From Bacillota bacterium (lineage in GTDB: Bacteria; Bacillota; Sulfobacillia; JAJZYS01; JAJYTV01), in contig JAJYSJ010000014.1 of NCBI GenBank assembly GCA_021793645.1, forward strand, positions 1 through 61,449: a DNA stretch of 61,449 bases, given 5' to 3'. The notes under the pieces were generated by a model. That model was not told where the DNA came from. It made no database searches and saw nothing but the letters and a program-made list of their open reading frames with translations. The translations under genes and the position numbers were made by a program. Positions 25,969 to 35,071 of the stretch are shown piece after piece (position 1 is the first letter of the stretch; each line of letters opens with the position of its first letter).

Positions 25969-26370
25969 ATGTCGGCGATCAACCCGCTCGGCACGAGCAC
26001 CCAGTCCACGACACAGGGTTCCAGCCTGGGGGGCCTTACGCAGAACAACTTCCTGCAGCTGCTCGTGGCGCAGATGCAGAACCAGGATCCCTTGAACCCC
26101 ATGTCGAGCGACCAGTTCCTGCAGGAGATGGCCTCCTTCACCGAGGTTGTCGACCTGGGGCAGCTGCAGCAGTTGACCCAGAGCCTGGTCAACAACGAGG
26201 TCGCGAGCCAGGGACTGCAGCTGCTCGGGCGGACGGTGACGGCCGTCGACCCGTCCTCTGGCCAGTCGGTCAGCGGCACCGTGAGCGCCCTGACGATGCA
26301 GAACGGGCAGCCCATGCTCACGATCGGATCTGCCCAGCTACCGGTCAGCAGCGTCGTCACCGTTCAGTAG
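25969..26370 (+). CDS. flgD: FlgD, hook cap/scaffold protein
   Basis: A 133-residue FlgD starting at ATG 25969 behind GGAGGGAGGAG. The conserved NNFLQLLVAQMQNQDPLNPM motif and the DQFLQEMASFTEVV segment are clear. It is short, with only part of the C-terminal Tudor/FnIII-like module, as in the compact FlgD proteins of Gram-positive bacteria. FlgD caps the growing hook so FlgE can assemble. Confidence 0.95.
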   Translation: MSAINPLGTSTQSTTQGSSLGGLTQNNFLQLLVAQMQNQDPLNPMSSDQFLQEMASFTEVVDLGQLQQLTQSLVNNEVASQGLQLLGRTVTAVDPSSGQSVSGTVSALTMQNGQPMLTIGSAQLPVSSVVTVQ

Positions 26371-26401
26371 CCTGAAGCGAGCACGCGGAAGGGGGGCGAG
26401 T

Positions 26402-27346
26402 ATGGCCAAGGCGAGAGTGGACGGGCCTGCGCAGCTCAAGGCGCCTACGCATGCCTATGACTTCCGCCGTTCCCGCCGTCTCTCCGCTGACCAGATGCGC
26501 AGCCTGGAACGGATCCATGAACATTACGCCAGCCTGCTTGGCACGTACCTCACCGCCTATCTGCGCACCCGCGTGACCTGCGAACTGCGCGACGTGACCC
26601 AGACGATGTTCGAAGACATCGTCCGTGCTCAGCCGGCGCGCAGCATCGTCGCCACCATTTCCGCAGAGCCGCTGGCAGGCCCCGCGATGATGCAGCTCAA
26701 CGCGGACATCGCGCATGGGCTGATCGACCGCCTGCTGGGCGGCTCCGGTGACGTTCACGTCCTCGAGCGCGCGTTCACCGACATCGACGTGCATGTTCTC
26801 GAACGCGGCGTCCCGATCTTCGTCGAGACCTTGGGCGAGGCGTGGACCTCTGTGGAGCGGCTGCGTACGGGCATTCGCCTGCTCGAGGCGTCCCCGCAGT
26901 TCCTGCGCCTCGTGGGGCCGCAGGACGCAGTCGTCCAGGTCACGTTGGAGGTTTCGTTCGCGCACATGACGGGCGAGATCGGCGTGGTGCTGCCGTATGA
27001 CGCCCTGAAGCCGATCCTCCCCAAGCTGACATCCGTCGCGCTTCTCACCGAGCAAGTGGACCAGCAGCCGGGAGATGCGGACGGTGCACGGATGCTGCAG
27101 CGCAGCGCCATGGGAATCGAGATGGAGCTAAGGGCGGTGCTCGGCAGCGCAGACATCACCGTGTCGCAGTTTTTGGACCTCGACGCGGGGGACGTTGTGC
27201 TGCTCGGCACCAGAGCCGACCAGCCTGTGACCGTTTACGTCGAGGGCCGCCCGAAGTTCCGGGCCTGGCCGCGTGCGCGCCAGCGCAGGATCTGCCTCGA
27301 GATCGACGCCCGGATCGCCGAAGGAGGGGTTGGCCGTGCTGAATGA
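26402..27346 (+). CDS. fliM: FliM, flagellar motor switch protein lacking the CheY-docking motif
   Basis: A 314-residue FliM. The middle CheC-like domain starts at once (YDFRRSRRLSADQMRSLERIHE) and includes LIDRLLGGSGD; the C-terminal SpoA domain is at about 230-305. Most FliM proteins begin with a 15-residue LSQ-EIDALL motif that binds phosphorylated CheY; it is absent here, and only about 18 unrelated residues precede the middle domain. No upstream start would restore it. Motor response to CheY must therefore act through another protein (see 48509). Confidence 0.93.
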   Translation: MAKARVDGPAQLKAPTHAYDFRRSRRLSADQMRSLERIHEHYASLLGTYLTAYLRTRVTCELRDVTQTMFEDIVRAQPARSIVATISAEPLAGPAMMQLNADIAHGLIDRLLGGSGDVHVLERAFTDIDVHVLERGVPIFVETLGEAWTSVERLRTGIRLLEASPQFLRLVGPQDAVVQVTLEVSFAHMTGEIGVVLPYDALKPILPKLTSVALLTEQVDQQPGDADGARMLQRSAMGIEMELRAVLGSADITVSQFLDLDAGDVVLLGTRADQPVTVYVEGRPKFRAWPRARQRRICLEIDARIAEGGVGRAE

Positions 27347-28292
27347 CCAGGACCTCTCGACGTACGGCATTGTCCAGAACCTTGCCTGGGGTGGCAGCGT
27401 CCCTGCACTGGCGGAGCACCTCGGCTGGGACGCCCAGGCGGTAGTGAGCCGCGTACGCGAGGGAGAGGGGCCAAAGGAGGCCGCCCGGGTCTACCGCGTC
27501 AGCGGCCAGCTGATGATGGAAGGAGCCATCGAGTGCGACGCGGACCTCCTGGAGGCCCTCGGGGCCGGTTTGGACAGCGTCGCGATCGCGGCGCTGTCCA
27601 TGCTGGGCGAGGTGCTGCGGCGCACCGTCGAGGTGCGCACCGCTCCCCCGCCCGAGGACACCACGTCCCTGCACGGCGACTGGGTGCAGACGGCGGTGCG
27701 GGTGCTCGTCGGCGAAGAGAGCCACGAGATCCGCCAGTACATGCGCCCGACCGACGTCGCCGAGGTAGTGCGGGTCTTCTCGGCGGAAGACGAGGCTACG
27801 GGCGAGGCGGACGAAGGGCCGATCCTCGATGAGTCCCAGCTGCCCGAGGCGGCGAGGGAGCCGGAGTCTGCACCGGGCTCCCAGACCCCGCCGCGTCAGG
27901 CATCGGCGCCCAAGGTAGGAGGTGCGGCCGAGACAGCCGCTGCCATGGCACCCGAGGTGCCGTTCCAGGTCCAGCAGTGGCCGCAGGTCTCAGAGCAGCG
28001 GCCGGCAGCGGGTCCGCCCGCGTCCTTGGACCTCCTCTACGACGTGCCGCTTACCATGCGTGCGGAACTGGGACGCACCCGTCGCAAGGTCGAGGACATC
28101 ATCGGCTTTGGACCGGGCAGCGTCGTAGACCTCGACCGCATGGTCGGGGACATGGTCGACCTCTACGCGAACGGCCAGTGGGTCGCGCGTGGCGAGGTCG
28201 TCGTCGTGGAGGACAACTTCGGCGTGCGCATCACGGAGATTGGTTCCGCCGCGGAGCGTGCCCTCAAACTTCGCCTGCGGGAAGGGAGCTAG
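27336..28292 (+). CDS. FliY/FliN-like motor switch protein with a degenerate CheC-like region
   Basis: A 318-residue protein starting at GTG 27336, behind AAGGAGGGG and overlapping fliM by 11 bases. The C-terminal 80 residues are a SpoA/FliN domain (LDLLYDVPLTMRAELGRTRR, DLYANGQWVARGEVVVVEDN). Residues about 65-100 resemble a CheC unit (LLEALGAGLDSVAIAALSML), but the Asn needed for phosphatase activity is replaced, so it is probably inactive. A Pro/Ala-rich linker joins the two. It lacks the N-terminal EIDxLL motif that Bacillus FliY has. Probably the structural FliN of the C-ring. Confidence 0.85.
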   Translation: MLNDQDLSTYGIVQNLAWGGSVPALAEHLGWDAQAVVSRVREGEGPKEAARVYRVSGQLMMEGAIECDADLLEALGAGLDSVAIAALSMLGEVLRRTVEVRTAPPPEDTTSLHGDWVQTAVRVLVGEESHEIRQYMRPTDVAEVVRVFSAEDEATGEADEGPILDESQLPEAAREPESAPGSQTPPRQASAPKVGGAAETAAAMAPEVPFQVQQWPQVSEQRPAAGPPASLDLLYDVPLTMRAELGRTRRKVEDIIGFGPGSVVDLDRMVGDMVDLYANGQWVARGEVVVVEDNFGVRITEIGSAAERALKLRLREGS

Positions 28293-28295
28293 AGC

Positions 28296-28727
28296 GTGGG
28301 TCAATCGGTGCCGGGCGTGTCCTGGGGTGCCTGGTTCGTCGCGATCCTCTTCCTCTTGGCCCTGGCACTTGCGGCCTACTACCTGGTGCGCATCGTGCGC
28401 CAGGGTCAGGGGCGTGTCGGCGCGTCGGCCGGCATGCGGGTTGTGGGCCGCCTGCCGCTCGCGATGAATCAGTCGCTCGTCCTCGTCTCGGTCGGGGGAC
28501 AGCTCCTCCTTCTGGGCGTCGGCCAGCGCATCGAGCTGCTCGAGCGCATCGAGGATCCGAGTCTCATCTCGGAGCTGACGCAGATCGAGAAGACGCAGCA
28601 AGCCGCGCCGATCGGGCTTGGCCGGCTCGGTGAGGCAGACTTCCGCAGCCTTCTGGAGGAGAGCCTGCGCCGCGTGCGCGACGGGCGCCGGCTCTTGCGC
28701 AGGGGGCGGGACGACGGCGATGCGTAG
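28296..28727 (+). CDS. fliO: FliO, export apparatus assembly protein
   Basis: A 143-residue protein with one N-terminal membrane helix (WFVAILFLLALALAAYYLV) and a small cytoplasmic domain (GMRVVGRLPLAMNQSLVLVSVGGQLLLLGVG) typical of FliO. It helps assemble FliP. Overlaps fliP by 8 bases and precedes it in the usual order. Confidence 0.9.
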   Translation: MGQSVPGVSWGAWFVAILFLLALALAAYYLVRIVRQGQGRVGASAGMRVVGRLPLAMNQSLVLVSVGGQLLLLGVGQRIELLERIEDPSLISELTQIEKTQQAAPIGLGRLGEADFRSLLEESLRRVRDGRRLLRRGRDDGDA

Positions 28728-29460
28728 GTTCCTGCCGCTCGCATTGGCGCTGGCTTCTTTCCTGCTCTTCCTGCCGCAGCAGGCCCTTGCGGCGGCGCCG
28801 CCCCTTCCGAGCGGACCAAGCGTTTCCCATGCGCTGCAGACGAATCCGCAGATCACACTCCTCGCGCTCCTTTCGATCCTGGCCATCCTGCCGGGCGTCG
28901 TCTTGCTGATGACATCCTTCACGCGGATCGTCGTCGTGCTCTCCCTCTTGCGCACCGCGCTCGGGTTGAACCAGGTGCCGCCCAACCAGGTGATCATCGG
29001 CCTCTCGCTGTTCCTCACGTTCTTCACGATGGCGCCGACGCTGTCGCGCGTCGAAACGACCGCGCTCCAGCCGTATCTCTCAGGGCGGATCAACCTCTCT
29101 CAGGCGGCGGCGCGCGCCCAGACGCCGATCAAGGCGTACCTGGCGCGCGGCACGCGCCAGCAGGACCTTGCGGTTTTCCTGCACGCCGAAAACGCACCGG
29201 TTCCGAAGACGGTGCAGGACGTGCCCTTGAGCGCCCTCGTGCCGGCCTACACGATCAGTCAGTTGACGCTCGCCTTCGAGATGGGCGTACTCCTCTTCGT
29301 CCCGTTCGTCATCATCGACTTCATCGTCGCCTCCGTGCTGATGGCCCTCGGCATGATGATGGTGCCGCCGACCCTGATCTCTTTGCCGATCAAACTTCTG
29401 CTCTTTGTGTTGATGGACGGCTGGGGCCTCGTCGTCCAAACGCTGCTGACGAGCCGATAG
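28720..29460 (+). CDS. fliP: FliP, flagellar export gate protein
   Basis: A 246-residue FliP started at ATG 28720. It has a cleavable N-terminal signal sequence ending near QALAAAPP, as FliP usually does, then membrane helices with the family segments VLLMTSFTRIVVVLSLLR and LGLNQVPPNQVIIGLSLFLT, and C-terminal MVPPTLISLPIKLLLFVLMDGW. Five copies form the core of the export gate with FliQ and FliR. Confidence 0.97.
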   Translation: MRRFLPLALALASFLLFLPQQALAAAPPLPSGPSVSHALQTNPQITLLALLSILAILPGVVLLMTSFTRIVVVLSLLRTALGLNQVPPNQVIIGLSLFLTFFTMAPTLSRVETTALQPYLSGRINLSQAAARAQTPIKAYLARGTRQQDLAVFLHAENAPVPKTVQDVPLSALVPAYTISQLTLAFEMGVLLFVPFVIIDFIVASVLMALGMMMVPPTLISLPIKLLLFVLMDGWGLVVQTLLTSR

Positions 29461-29470
29461 GAGGGCCAGC

Positions 29471-29743
29471 ATGGGCGTCGACTCCGCGATCCAGGTCGCG
29501 CAGAACGGACTGATTACGGCGCTACTCGTATCGGCGCCGATCCTCGGCCTCGTGCTCTTCGTCGGTCTGATCATCAGCCTCGTGCAGGCCGTTACGGGTC
29601 TGCAGGAGCAGACCCTCTCCTTCGTGCCGAAGATCTTGGCCGTCGGTGTGGTCCTGCTGGTGCTTGGGCCGTGGATGCTCCTGCAGCTCGTGGGCTTCTC
29701 GGCCCAGCTCTATGCGCACATCGGCGTCATCGTGGGCCAATGA
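29471..29743 (+). CDS. fliQ: FliQ, flagellar export gate protein
   Basis: A 90-residue, two-helix membrane protein. The pattern SAPILGLVLFVGLIISLVQA, ALTGLQEQTLSFVPKI-like loop and final helix are standard for FliQ, which wraps the FliP-FliR core. Starts 10 bases after fliP behind AGGAGGG and overlaps fliR. Confidence 0.96.
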   Translation: MGVDSAIQVAQNGLITALLVSAPILGLVLFVGLIISLVQAVTGLQEQTLSFVPKILAVGVVLLVLGPWMLLQLVGFSAQLYAHIGVIVGQ

Positions 29744-30519
29744 GCGCCATCTTGACGACGCCCTATGTGGTCTGGGGCCCGGCGCTCCTCGTCTTTGCCC
29801 GCGTGGTGTCGCTCTTCGGCACCGCACCCGTGACGGGCGCGCCCGTGCTGCCGCCGACGGTGCGCATCCTCTTGAGCATCCTCGTGGGCTGGTTCGCGCT
29901 CTCCACCGGCATCCCCGCAACCCCTCCTCCCGAGGCGGTTCTGCCGCTGGCGCTCCTCGCACAGGTCCTGGTCGGAGCGGGCATCGGGCTCCTCTCCACC
30001 CTGATCTTCAACCTCTTCCACACCGCCGGAGCCATTTTGGACGCAGAACTCGGCTTCACCATCGCGCAGGTCTTCAACCCCTTCAGCGCCGCCGGATCCG
30101 AGACCCTGATCGCCAACTGGTTCGACTCCTTCGGCACCTACTTCTTCCTGGCGATCGGCGGCGTCGAACTGCTCGTACTTGCCGCGGTGCAGAGCTTCCG
30201 GGTCGTGCCGCTCGACGTGACGCGGCTCGTGATCGGGCCGCAGGCCCTGGCGGCCACAGTACAGGCGTTCGTCGGGAGCTTTCTGGTGGCTGTGGAGATC
30301 GCGGCGCCCGTCGTCCTCGCGCTTCTCTTGATCGACCTGATCGGTGCGGTGCTCGGGCGGCTCCTGCCGCAGCTCAACATCCTGACCTTCAACATCCCGC
30401 TGAAGATGTGGCTGGGCATGGGCCTCGTCGCGATCGCTCTGCCGCTCTTGACGGATGGGGCGCGCCTGGGGCTTCTCCAGCTCGGGCAAAGCATCACGGA
30501 GTACCTCGGAGGAATCTAA
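29740..30519 (+). CDS. fliR: FliR, flagellar export gate protein
   Basis: A 259-residue multi-pass membrane protein starting at ATG 29740, overlapping the fliQ stop. Family segments include the early FARVVSLFGTAPVTGAPVLP helix and the C-terminal PQLNILTFNIPLKMWLGMGL. It completes the FliPQR gate. Some relatives are fused to FlhB; here flhB is separate, 31 bases downstream. Confidence 0.95.
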   Translation: MSAILTTPYVVWGPALLVFARVVSLFGTAPVTGAPVLPPTVRILLSILVGWFALSTGIPATPPPEAVLPLALLAQVLVGAGIGLLSTLIFNLFHTAGAILDAELGFTIAQVFNPFSAAGSETLIANWFDSFGTYFFLAIGGVELLVLAAVQSFRVVPLDVTRLVIGPQALAATVQAFVGSFLVAVEIAAPVVLALLLIDLIGAVLGRLLPQLNILTFNIPLKMWLGMGLVAIALPLLTDGARLGLLQLGQSITEYLGGI

Positions 30520-30549
30520 AGACAGGACGCCGCTGGGAGGTGATGGAGC

Positions 30550-31617
30550 ATGGCGACACCGGAGCAGAAGACAGAAGCAGCCACACCTAGACGGCGCCAA
30601 GAGGCGCGACGCCAGGGGATGACGCTGCAGGCTCCCGTTGTCAGCCGTGCGGTCGCCGTCGCCGGCGTATTGATCATCGTCCTCGCGGTCGGCGCCACGG
30701 GGCAGGGCCTCTACATGTCGCTGCTCACGTATCTCGGCAGCCCCGCGACCACCCAGACGCCTACGGTGGCCTGGGCGGCTGCGGTGATGCGCGGCGTCGT
30801 CTCTACGACGCTCCTCCAGATGGCGCCTGTCCTGGCGATCGGCCTTCTGCTCGCAATCTTCGGCCCTGTCGTGCAGCACGGCATCTCGGCGCAGCCACTG
30901 CGTTTTGACTTCTCCAGGCTGGACCCGGTGAAGGGATTCTCGCGCCTATTTTCCCGCCGGTCCTTCCTCGAAACCATGCTCTCTGCGATCACCCTGGCAC
31001 TGATCGTACCGGTCGCGGCCGTCATTTGGTGGAATCTCCTGCACCAGCTGGAAGTGGGCATCTACCCGCTGCCGGCGCTGCTCTCGATCGCCTACCGGGG
31101 CGGCACGGGCCTCCTCTATGCGCTGGTGGCGCTCTCGCTCCTCGCGGGGGCGGTGGACTACTTTTTGGCCCGCCAACAGTTCGAGCAGGACATCCGCATG
31201 ACGCGCCAGGAAATACGCGAGGAGCAGCGGCGCAGCGAGGGCGACCCGCTCGTGCGGGCGCGCCTGCGTTCCTTGCAGCGCCGCACAGCCCAGATGCGCA
31301 TGCTCGCCCGGGTCAAGGAGGCTGATGTCGTCGTGACGAACCCGACCCACTTTGCCGTGGCGCTCAAGTACGAGCAGAACAAGATGAACGCCCCGCAGGT
31401 CGTCGCGAAGGGCCGCGGCTTCGTCGCAGAGCGCATCAAGCAGGAGGCGGCCGAGCACGGCGTGCCGATCGTGCCGAACGCTCCCTTGGCCCAGGCCTTG
31501 CACCGCTCGGTGGAGGTCGGCGCCCCGATTCCGCCGGAACTCTTCCGCGCCGTCGCCGAAGTCCTGGCCTTCGTCTACCGTCAGAAGGGCTCTGCGCCGG
31601 GGGGTGGCAGCGCATGA
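30550..31617 (+). CDS. flhB: FlhB, export specificity-switch protein
   Basis: A 355-residue FlhB. The N-terminus has the usual KTEAATPRRRQEARRQG basic region, then four membrane helices, then a cytoplasmic domain with the self-cleavage site NPTH at about residue 264, in VVVTNPTHFAVALKYE. Cleavage allows the switch from rod/hook to filament export with FliK. Overlaps flhA by 4 bases. Confidence 0.97.
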   Translation: MATPEQKTEAATPRRRQEARRQGMTLQAPVVSRAVAVAGVLIIVLAVGATGQGLYMSLLTYLGSPATTQTPTVAWAAAVMRGVVSTTLLQMAPVLAIGLLLAIFGPVVQHGISAQPLRFDFSRLDPVKGFSRLFSRRSFLETMLSAITLALIVPVAAVIWWNLLHQLEVGIYPLPALLSIAYRGGTGLLYALVALSLLAGAVDYFLARQQFEQDIRMTRQEIREEQRRSEGDPLVRARLRSLQRRTAQMRMLARVKEADVVVTNPTHFAVALKYEQNKMNAPQVVAKGRGFVAERIKQEAAEHGVPIVPNAPLAQALHRSVEVGAPIPPELFRAVAEVLAFVYRQKGSAPGGGSA

Positions 31618-33683
31618 TGCGGCTGGGTCAGTCCGGCACTGTCGTCTTCGTCCTCGTCATCATGACCATGCTGATCATCCCGCTGCCGACCTTCATGATC
31701 GACGCGCTGATCCTGGTGAACCTCGCATTCGCCCTCCTGATCCTGCTGGTCACCTTGAATATGAAAGACCCCTTGGAGTTCTCTGCATTCCCCGCCCTCC
31801 TCTTGCTGACGACGCTGTTCCGCCTGGCCCTCAATGTCTCGTCGACCCGTCTCATCCTGCTGCAGGCCAATGCCGGCACGGTCATCTCGACCTTCGGCAA
31901 CTTCGTCGTCGGCGGGAACGCAGTCGTCGGCTTCATCGTCTTCCTGATCCTCGTGATCGTGCAGTTCATCGTGATCACGCGGGGCGCAGAGCGCGTCTCC
32001 GAGGTCGCGGCCCGCTTCACCCTCGACGCCATGCCCGGCAAGCAGATGTCGATCGATGCGGACCTCAACGCCGGCCTCATCTCCGACACCCAGGCCAGGC
32101 AGCGCCGCAAGCTGATTGCCGCGGAGGCCGACTTCTACGGCGCCATGGATGGTGCAAGCAAATTCGTCCGCGGCGACGCCATCGCCTCGATGCTGATCGT
32201 CGGCATCAACATCATCGGCGGGTTCGTCATCGGCATGCTCTTCCTGCACCTCGGCGCGCTGCAGTCCTTGCAGACCTACACCGTCCTGTCGGTAGGCGAC
32301 GGTCTCGTCAGCCAGCTGCCGGCCCTGCTGATCTCCACCGCCACCGGTCTTCTCGTGACGCGTGCCGCGTCGGAGGCCCACTTCGGCGGGGACCTTGTGC
32401 GCCAGCTGCTGCAGACGCCGCGCACCCTCTACGTGCTCGCGGCCGTGATCGCCTTCCTCGGCATCTTCACGCCGATCTCGAAGCTCGTCGCGCTCGTCCT
32501 CGCGGCCGGCTTCGCACTGCTGGGCTACCGCGCCTCGCAGGGTCAAGAGGAACTGGCCACCGCCGGCGGCGGGATCGCCGGGGCGGATGTCTCGCGCCAG
32601 CAGGCCGCTCCGGGGGCCCCGGCGGAGGCGCAGAGCGGCCTCGCGCCGGTTGACGCGCTATCGGTGGAGTTCGGCTTCGGACTGCTGTCGCTCGTCGACA
32701 AGGCCCAGGGCGGCGACTTCTTCGAACGCGTGCAGAAGGTGCGCGAGCAGGTCGCGGAGGAGATGGGCCTGTGGCTGCCTCCCGTACGGGTCAAGGACAA
32801 CCTTTCCCTGCCGCCGAATAACTACCGCGTTCTCTTGCGCGGCGCCGAGGTGGCCAGGGGCGAACTGATGCCCGGCAGGCTCCTCGCGATGGGTCAGGAA
32901 GGGCACGTGCCGGGCATCGCGACCCGCGATCCCGCGTTTGGCCTGCCGGCACTCTGGATCGCGCGCCAGCACCAGGACCAGGCGGTTTTGCAGGGCTACA
33001 CCGTGATCGATACCGCCACGGTGCTGACGACCCACTTCGCGGAGACGGTGCGGCGGCACGCCCATGAGCTCCTGTCGCGCGAGGACGCGAAACGCACGCT
33101 CGACCGCCTGCGTCAGGTCGATCCGGCAGCGGTGGACGAGCTGGTGCCGGGGCTCTTGCCGCTCTCGACGGTGCACCGGGTGCTGCAAGGCCTCCTGCGC
33201 GAGGGGATCCCCGTCCGGGACCTCGTCACGATCGTCGAGACGCTGGGAGACCGCGCCAGCGAGACGAAGGATGCGGATCAGCTGACGGAGTACGTGCGCC
33301 AGGCCCTCGGACGGACGATCAGCCAGGCGATCGCGCCACCGGGTGAAGCGCTTGTCGCGGTGACGCTCGATCCCAGGCTGGAGGCGGAACTGCGCGCACG
33401 GGTCCAGACGCAGGACGGCAAGACGTTCCTTGCGCTCGACCAGGACACCGCGCTGAAGCTCAGCCGGTCGGCGGAGCAGCTGGTGCGGGACCCGGCGCGA
33501 TCCCAAGAGCACATTGCCATCGTCGTCGCACCGCAGCTGCGCTCTCACCTGCGGCGGCTGCTGCGGCCGGTCATGGAGGATGTGCCAATCCTCAGCTACC
33601 AGGAACTCGATCCCGGCCTGAAACTTCAAAGTGGGGGGGTGATCCGGATTGACGACGAGCGTGGAGCGGTTCAGGGCTCCTGA
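31614..33683 (+). CDS. flhA: FlhA, major export gate protein
   Basis: A 689-residue FlhA. Eight N-terminal membrane helices precede a large cytoplasmic domain that forms a nine-subunit docking ring. The conserved FHIPEP cytoplasmic loop is evident: RFTLDAMPGKQMSIDADLNA and AEADFYGAMDGASKFVRGDA. The C-terminal domain includes YRVLLRGAEVARGE. The end overlaps flhF by 35 bases, indicating tight coupling. Confidence 0.97.
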   Translation: MMRLGQSGTVVFVLVIMTMLIIPLPTFMIDALILVNLAFALLILLVTLNMKDPLEFSAFPALLLLTTLFRLALNVSSTRLILLQANAGTVISTFGNFVVGGNAVVGFIVFLILVIVQFIVITRGAERVSEVAARFTLDAMPGKQMSIDADLNAGLISDTQARQRRKLIAAEADFYGAMDGASKFVRGDAIASMLIVGINIIGGFVIGMLFLHLGALQSLQTYTVLSVGDGLVSQLPALLISTATGLLVTRAASEAHFGGDLVRQLLQTPRTLYVLAAVIAFLGIFTPISKLVALVLAAGFALLGYRASQGQEELATAGGGIAGADVSRQQAAPGAPAEAQSGLAPVDALSVEFGFGLLSLVDKAQGGDFFERVQKVREQVAEEMGLWLPPVRVKDNLSLPPNNYRVLLRGAEVARGELMPGRLLAMGQEGHVPGIATRDPAFGLPALWIARQHQDQAVLQGYTVIDTATVLTTHFAETVRRHAHELLSREDAKRTLDRLRQVDPAAVDELVPGLLPLSTVHRVLQGLLREGIPVRDLVTIVETLGDRASETKDADQLTEYVRQALGRTISQAIAPPGEALVAVTLDPRLEAELRARVQTQDGKTFLALDQDTALKLSRSAEQLVRDPARSQEHIAIVVAPQLRSHLRRLLRPVMEDVPILSYQELDPGLKLQSGGVIRIDDERGAVQGS

Positions 33684-34545
33684 CATGACGGCCGCACTCC
33701 TCAGGGTGCGCGAGGAACTCGGGCAGGACGCCCAGATCATCGGCACGCGCACGTATGAGCCGACCGGCATCCGCCGGCTCTGGGAGCGCCCTTACGTCGA
33801 GGTGTTCGCGGGCCGCGGCCGGGCCGCGGAAGAGCAGGCCGCGGCGCGCGGGGCGGCCGCGACTGCGGTGCGGTCTGGCGGTCCACCGACACCGGGCGGG
33901 AGCGAATTCGAAGCCTGGCTTGCGGGCCGCATCAGTCGCCTCGAACCGCGCTCTCTTGCCCTTGTCGGCCCGACGGGCGGCGGCAAGACGACGACGATCG
34001 CCAAACTCGCGGCGCGCTACGCCCTGGACCGGGGCGAACGCGTCGGGCTCATCACCACCGACACCTACCGCATCGGGGCCGTGCACCACCTGCAGACCTA
34101 CGCCGAGATCATGGGACTGCCGTGGCGCGTGGCGCAGGACCCGCCGGCGATGCGCGAAGCGGTCGCGGCGCTCGCCTACTGCGATCGGCTCCTGATCGAC
34201 ACGTCCGGCCGCAACTTCCGCCGAGACGACGCACGGCGCGAACTGATGGCACTCTTATCAGCCGCCTCCCCCGAATCGGTGGAATTCGTGCTCTCCCTCA
34301 CCACGGGCAGGGAAGAGATGGAGGAACTTTGGTCCTACTTCAAGAACGGACCAGCGACGCGCCTTCTGCTGACGAAGCTGGACGAGGCGAGCTCGGTCCA
34401 GAAGCTGGTGATGGCGCTTCAGCACATCGACCTGCCCATCTTCGCCGTCACCAACGGGCAGATGGTGCCGGACGACATCTGGTTCCCGACCGCCCAGCAG
34501 CTGGCCCAGGCGGTTGCTCGGGAGGCGGTATCGGGCAATGCGTGA
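33649..34545 (+). CDS. flhF: FlhF, SRP-type GTPase for flagellar placement
   Basis: A 298-residue FlhF. The GTPase motifs are intact: GPTGGGKTT (about 107-115), TTDTYRIGAVHHLQTYAEI, DTSGR, and TKLDE. The N-terminal basic domain is short, so the protein is smaller than typical FlhF (often 370 or more). FlhF recruits early basal-body proteins and sets flagellar position; its GTPase is stimulated by the N-terminal helix of FlhG, encoded next. TTG start lies inside flhA. Confidence 0.95.
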   Translation: MTTSVERFRAPDMTAALLRVREELGQDAQIIGTRTYEPTGIRRLWERPYVEVFAGRGRAAEEQAAARGAAATAVRSGGPPTPGGSEFEAWLAGRISRLEPRSLALVGPTGGGKTTTIAKLAARYALDRGERVGLITTDTYRIGAVHHLQTYAEIMGLPWRVAQDPPAMREAVAALAYCDRLLIDTSGRNFRRDDARRELMALLSAASPESVEFVLSLTTGREEMEELWSYFKNGPATRLLLTKLDEASSVQKLVMALQHIDLPIFAVTNGQMVPDDIWFPTAQQLAQAVAREAVSGNA

Positions 34546-35068
34546 CCAGGCTGCACAGCTGCGCGAGCGCCTGAGTCCAAAACGGCCGGTCGCGGAGGTC
34601 TGGGCGGTCGCGACCTGCGGCGGCGAGCGTGGGGCCCTTGCCTTCGCCCGCGAGATCCAGAGCCTGCTGCAGACGTCACGCCTCAAGGTGAGCCTCTGGG
34701 GTCAAGTGCTGGAAGAGGCGCAGGTTGTCCTCCTGCCCGCAGGCGACGGGGTCGCGGGCGTGCGGCGGCCGTACATGCGCGGCGCGCACACCTGGCTGCT
34801 CTTGGCGCCCGGCTCACCGGAAGGCCTCACCGAGTCCCAGCAGCTGCTCGCCGAGATGTCGGACGGCTCCTTGCGCTCTGTGTACCTCGCCCTCTCCGGC
34901 GTGCCCAGCGTGGCGGCCGGCGAGGCCATGGTGCGGACGTTCGCGGAGCAGGTGCTGGCGCAGATTCCCTGCCACCCCGAGCCCTTCGGCTTCTACGGCC
35001 CGAGCGAGACCGGCGCCCTGACGCTTTCACCCGTGCTGCTGCGGCGGTTCTTCGCGGGGGGGCGATAG
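34538..35068 (+). CDS. degenerate, P-loop-less FlhG-like protein
   Basis: A 176-residue protein in the flhG position, overlapping flhF by 8 bases. It begins MRDQAAQLRERL, matching the DQAxxLR helix by which FlhG activates FlhF. Where FlhG has its KGGVGKS P-loop, this protein has ATCGGERGALAFA, so it should not bind ATP in the normal way. The rest (LLLAPGSPEGLTESQQLL, ALSGVPSVAAGEAM) fits a shortened MinD-like fold about 100 residues smaller than FlhG. I infer a regulator kept for FlhF activation while ATPase work moved elsewhere (56171). Assignment rests on position and the N-terminal motif. Confidence 0.7.
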   Translation: MRDQAAQLRERLSPKRPVAEVWAVATCGGERGALAFAREIQSLLQTSRLKVSLWGQVLEEAQVVLLPAGDGVAGVRRPYMRGAHTWLLLAPGSPEGLTESQQLLAEMSDGSLRSVYLALSGVPSVAAGEAMVRTFAEQVLAQIPCHPEPFGFYGPSETGALTLSPVLLRRFFAGGR

Positions 35069-35071
35069 AGC

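Noticed and set aside
34538-35068. Calling this gene a normal FlhG
   Set aside because: The P-loop is missing and the protein is about 100 residues too short, so it is listed as degenerate and FlhG-like.
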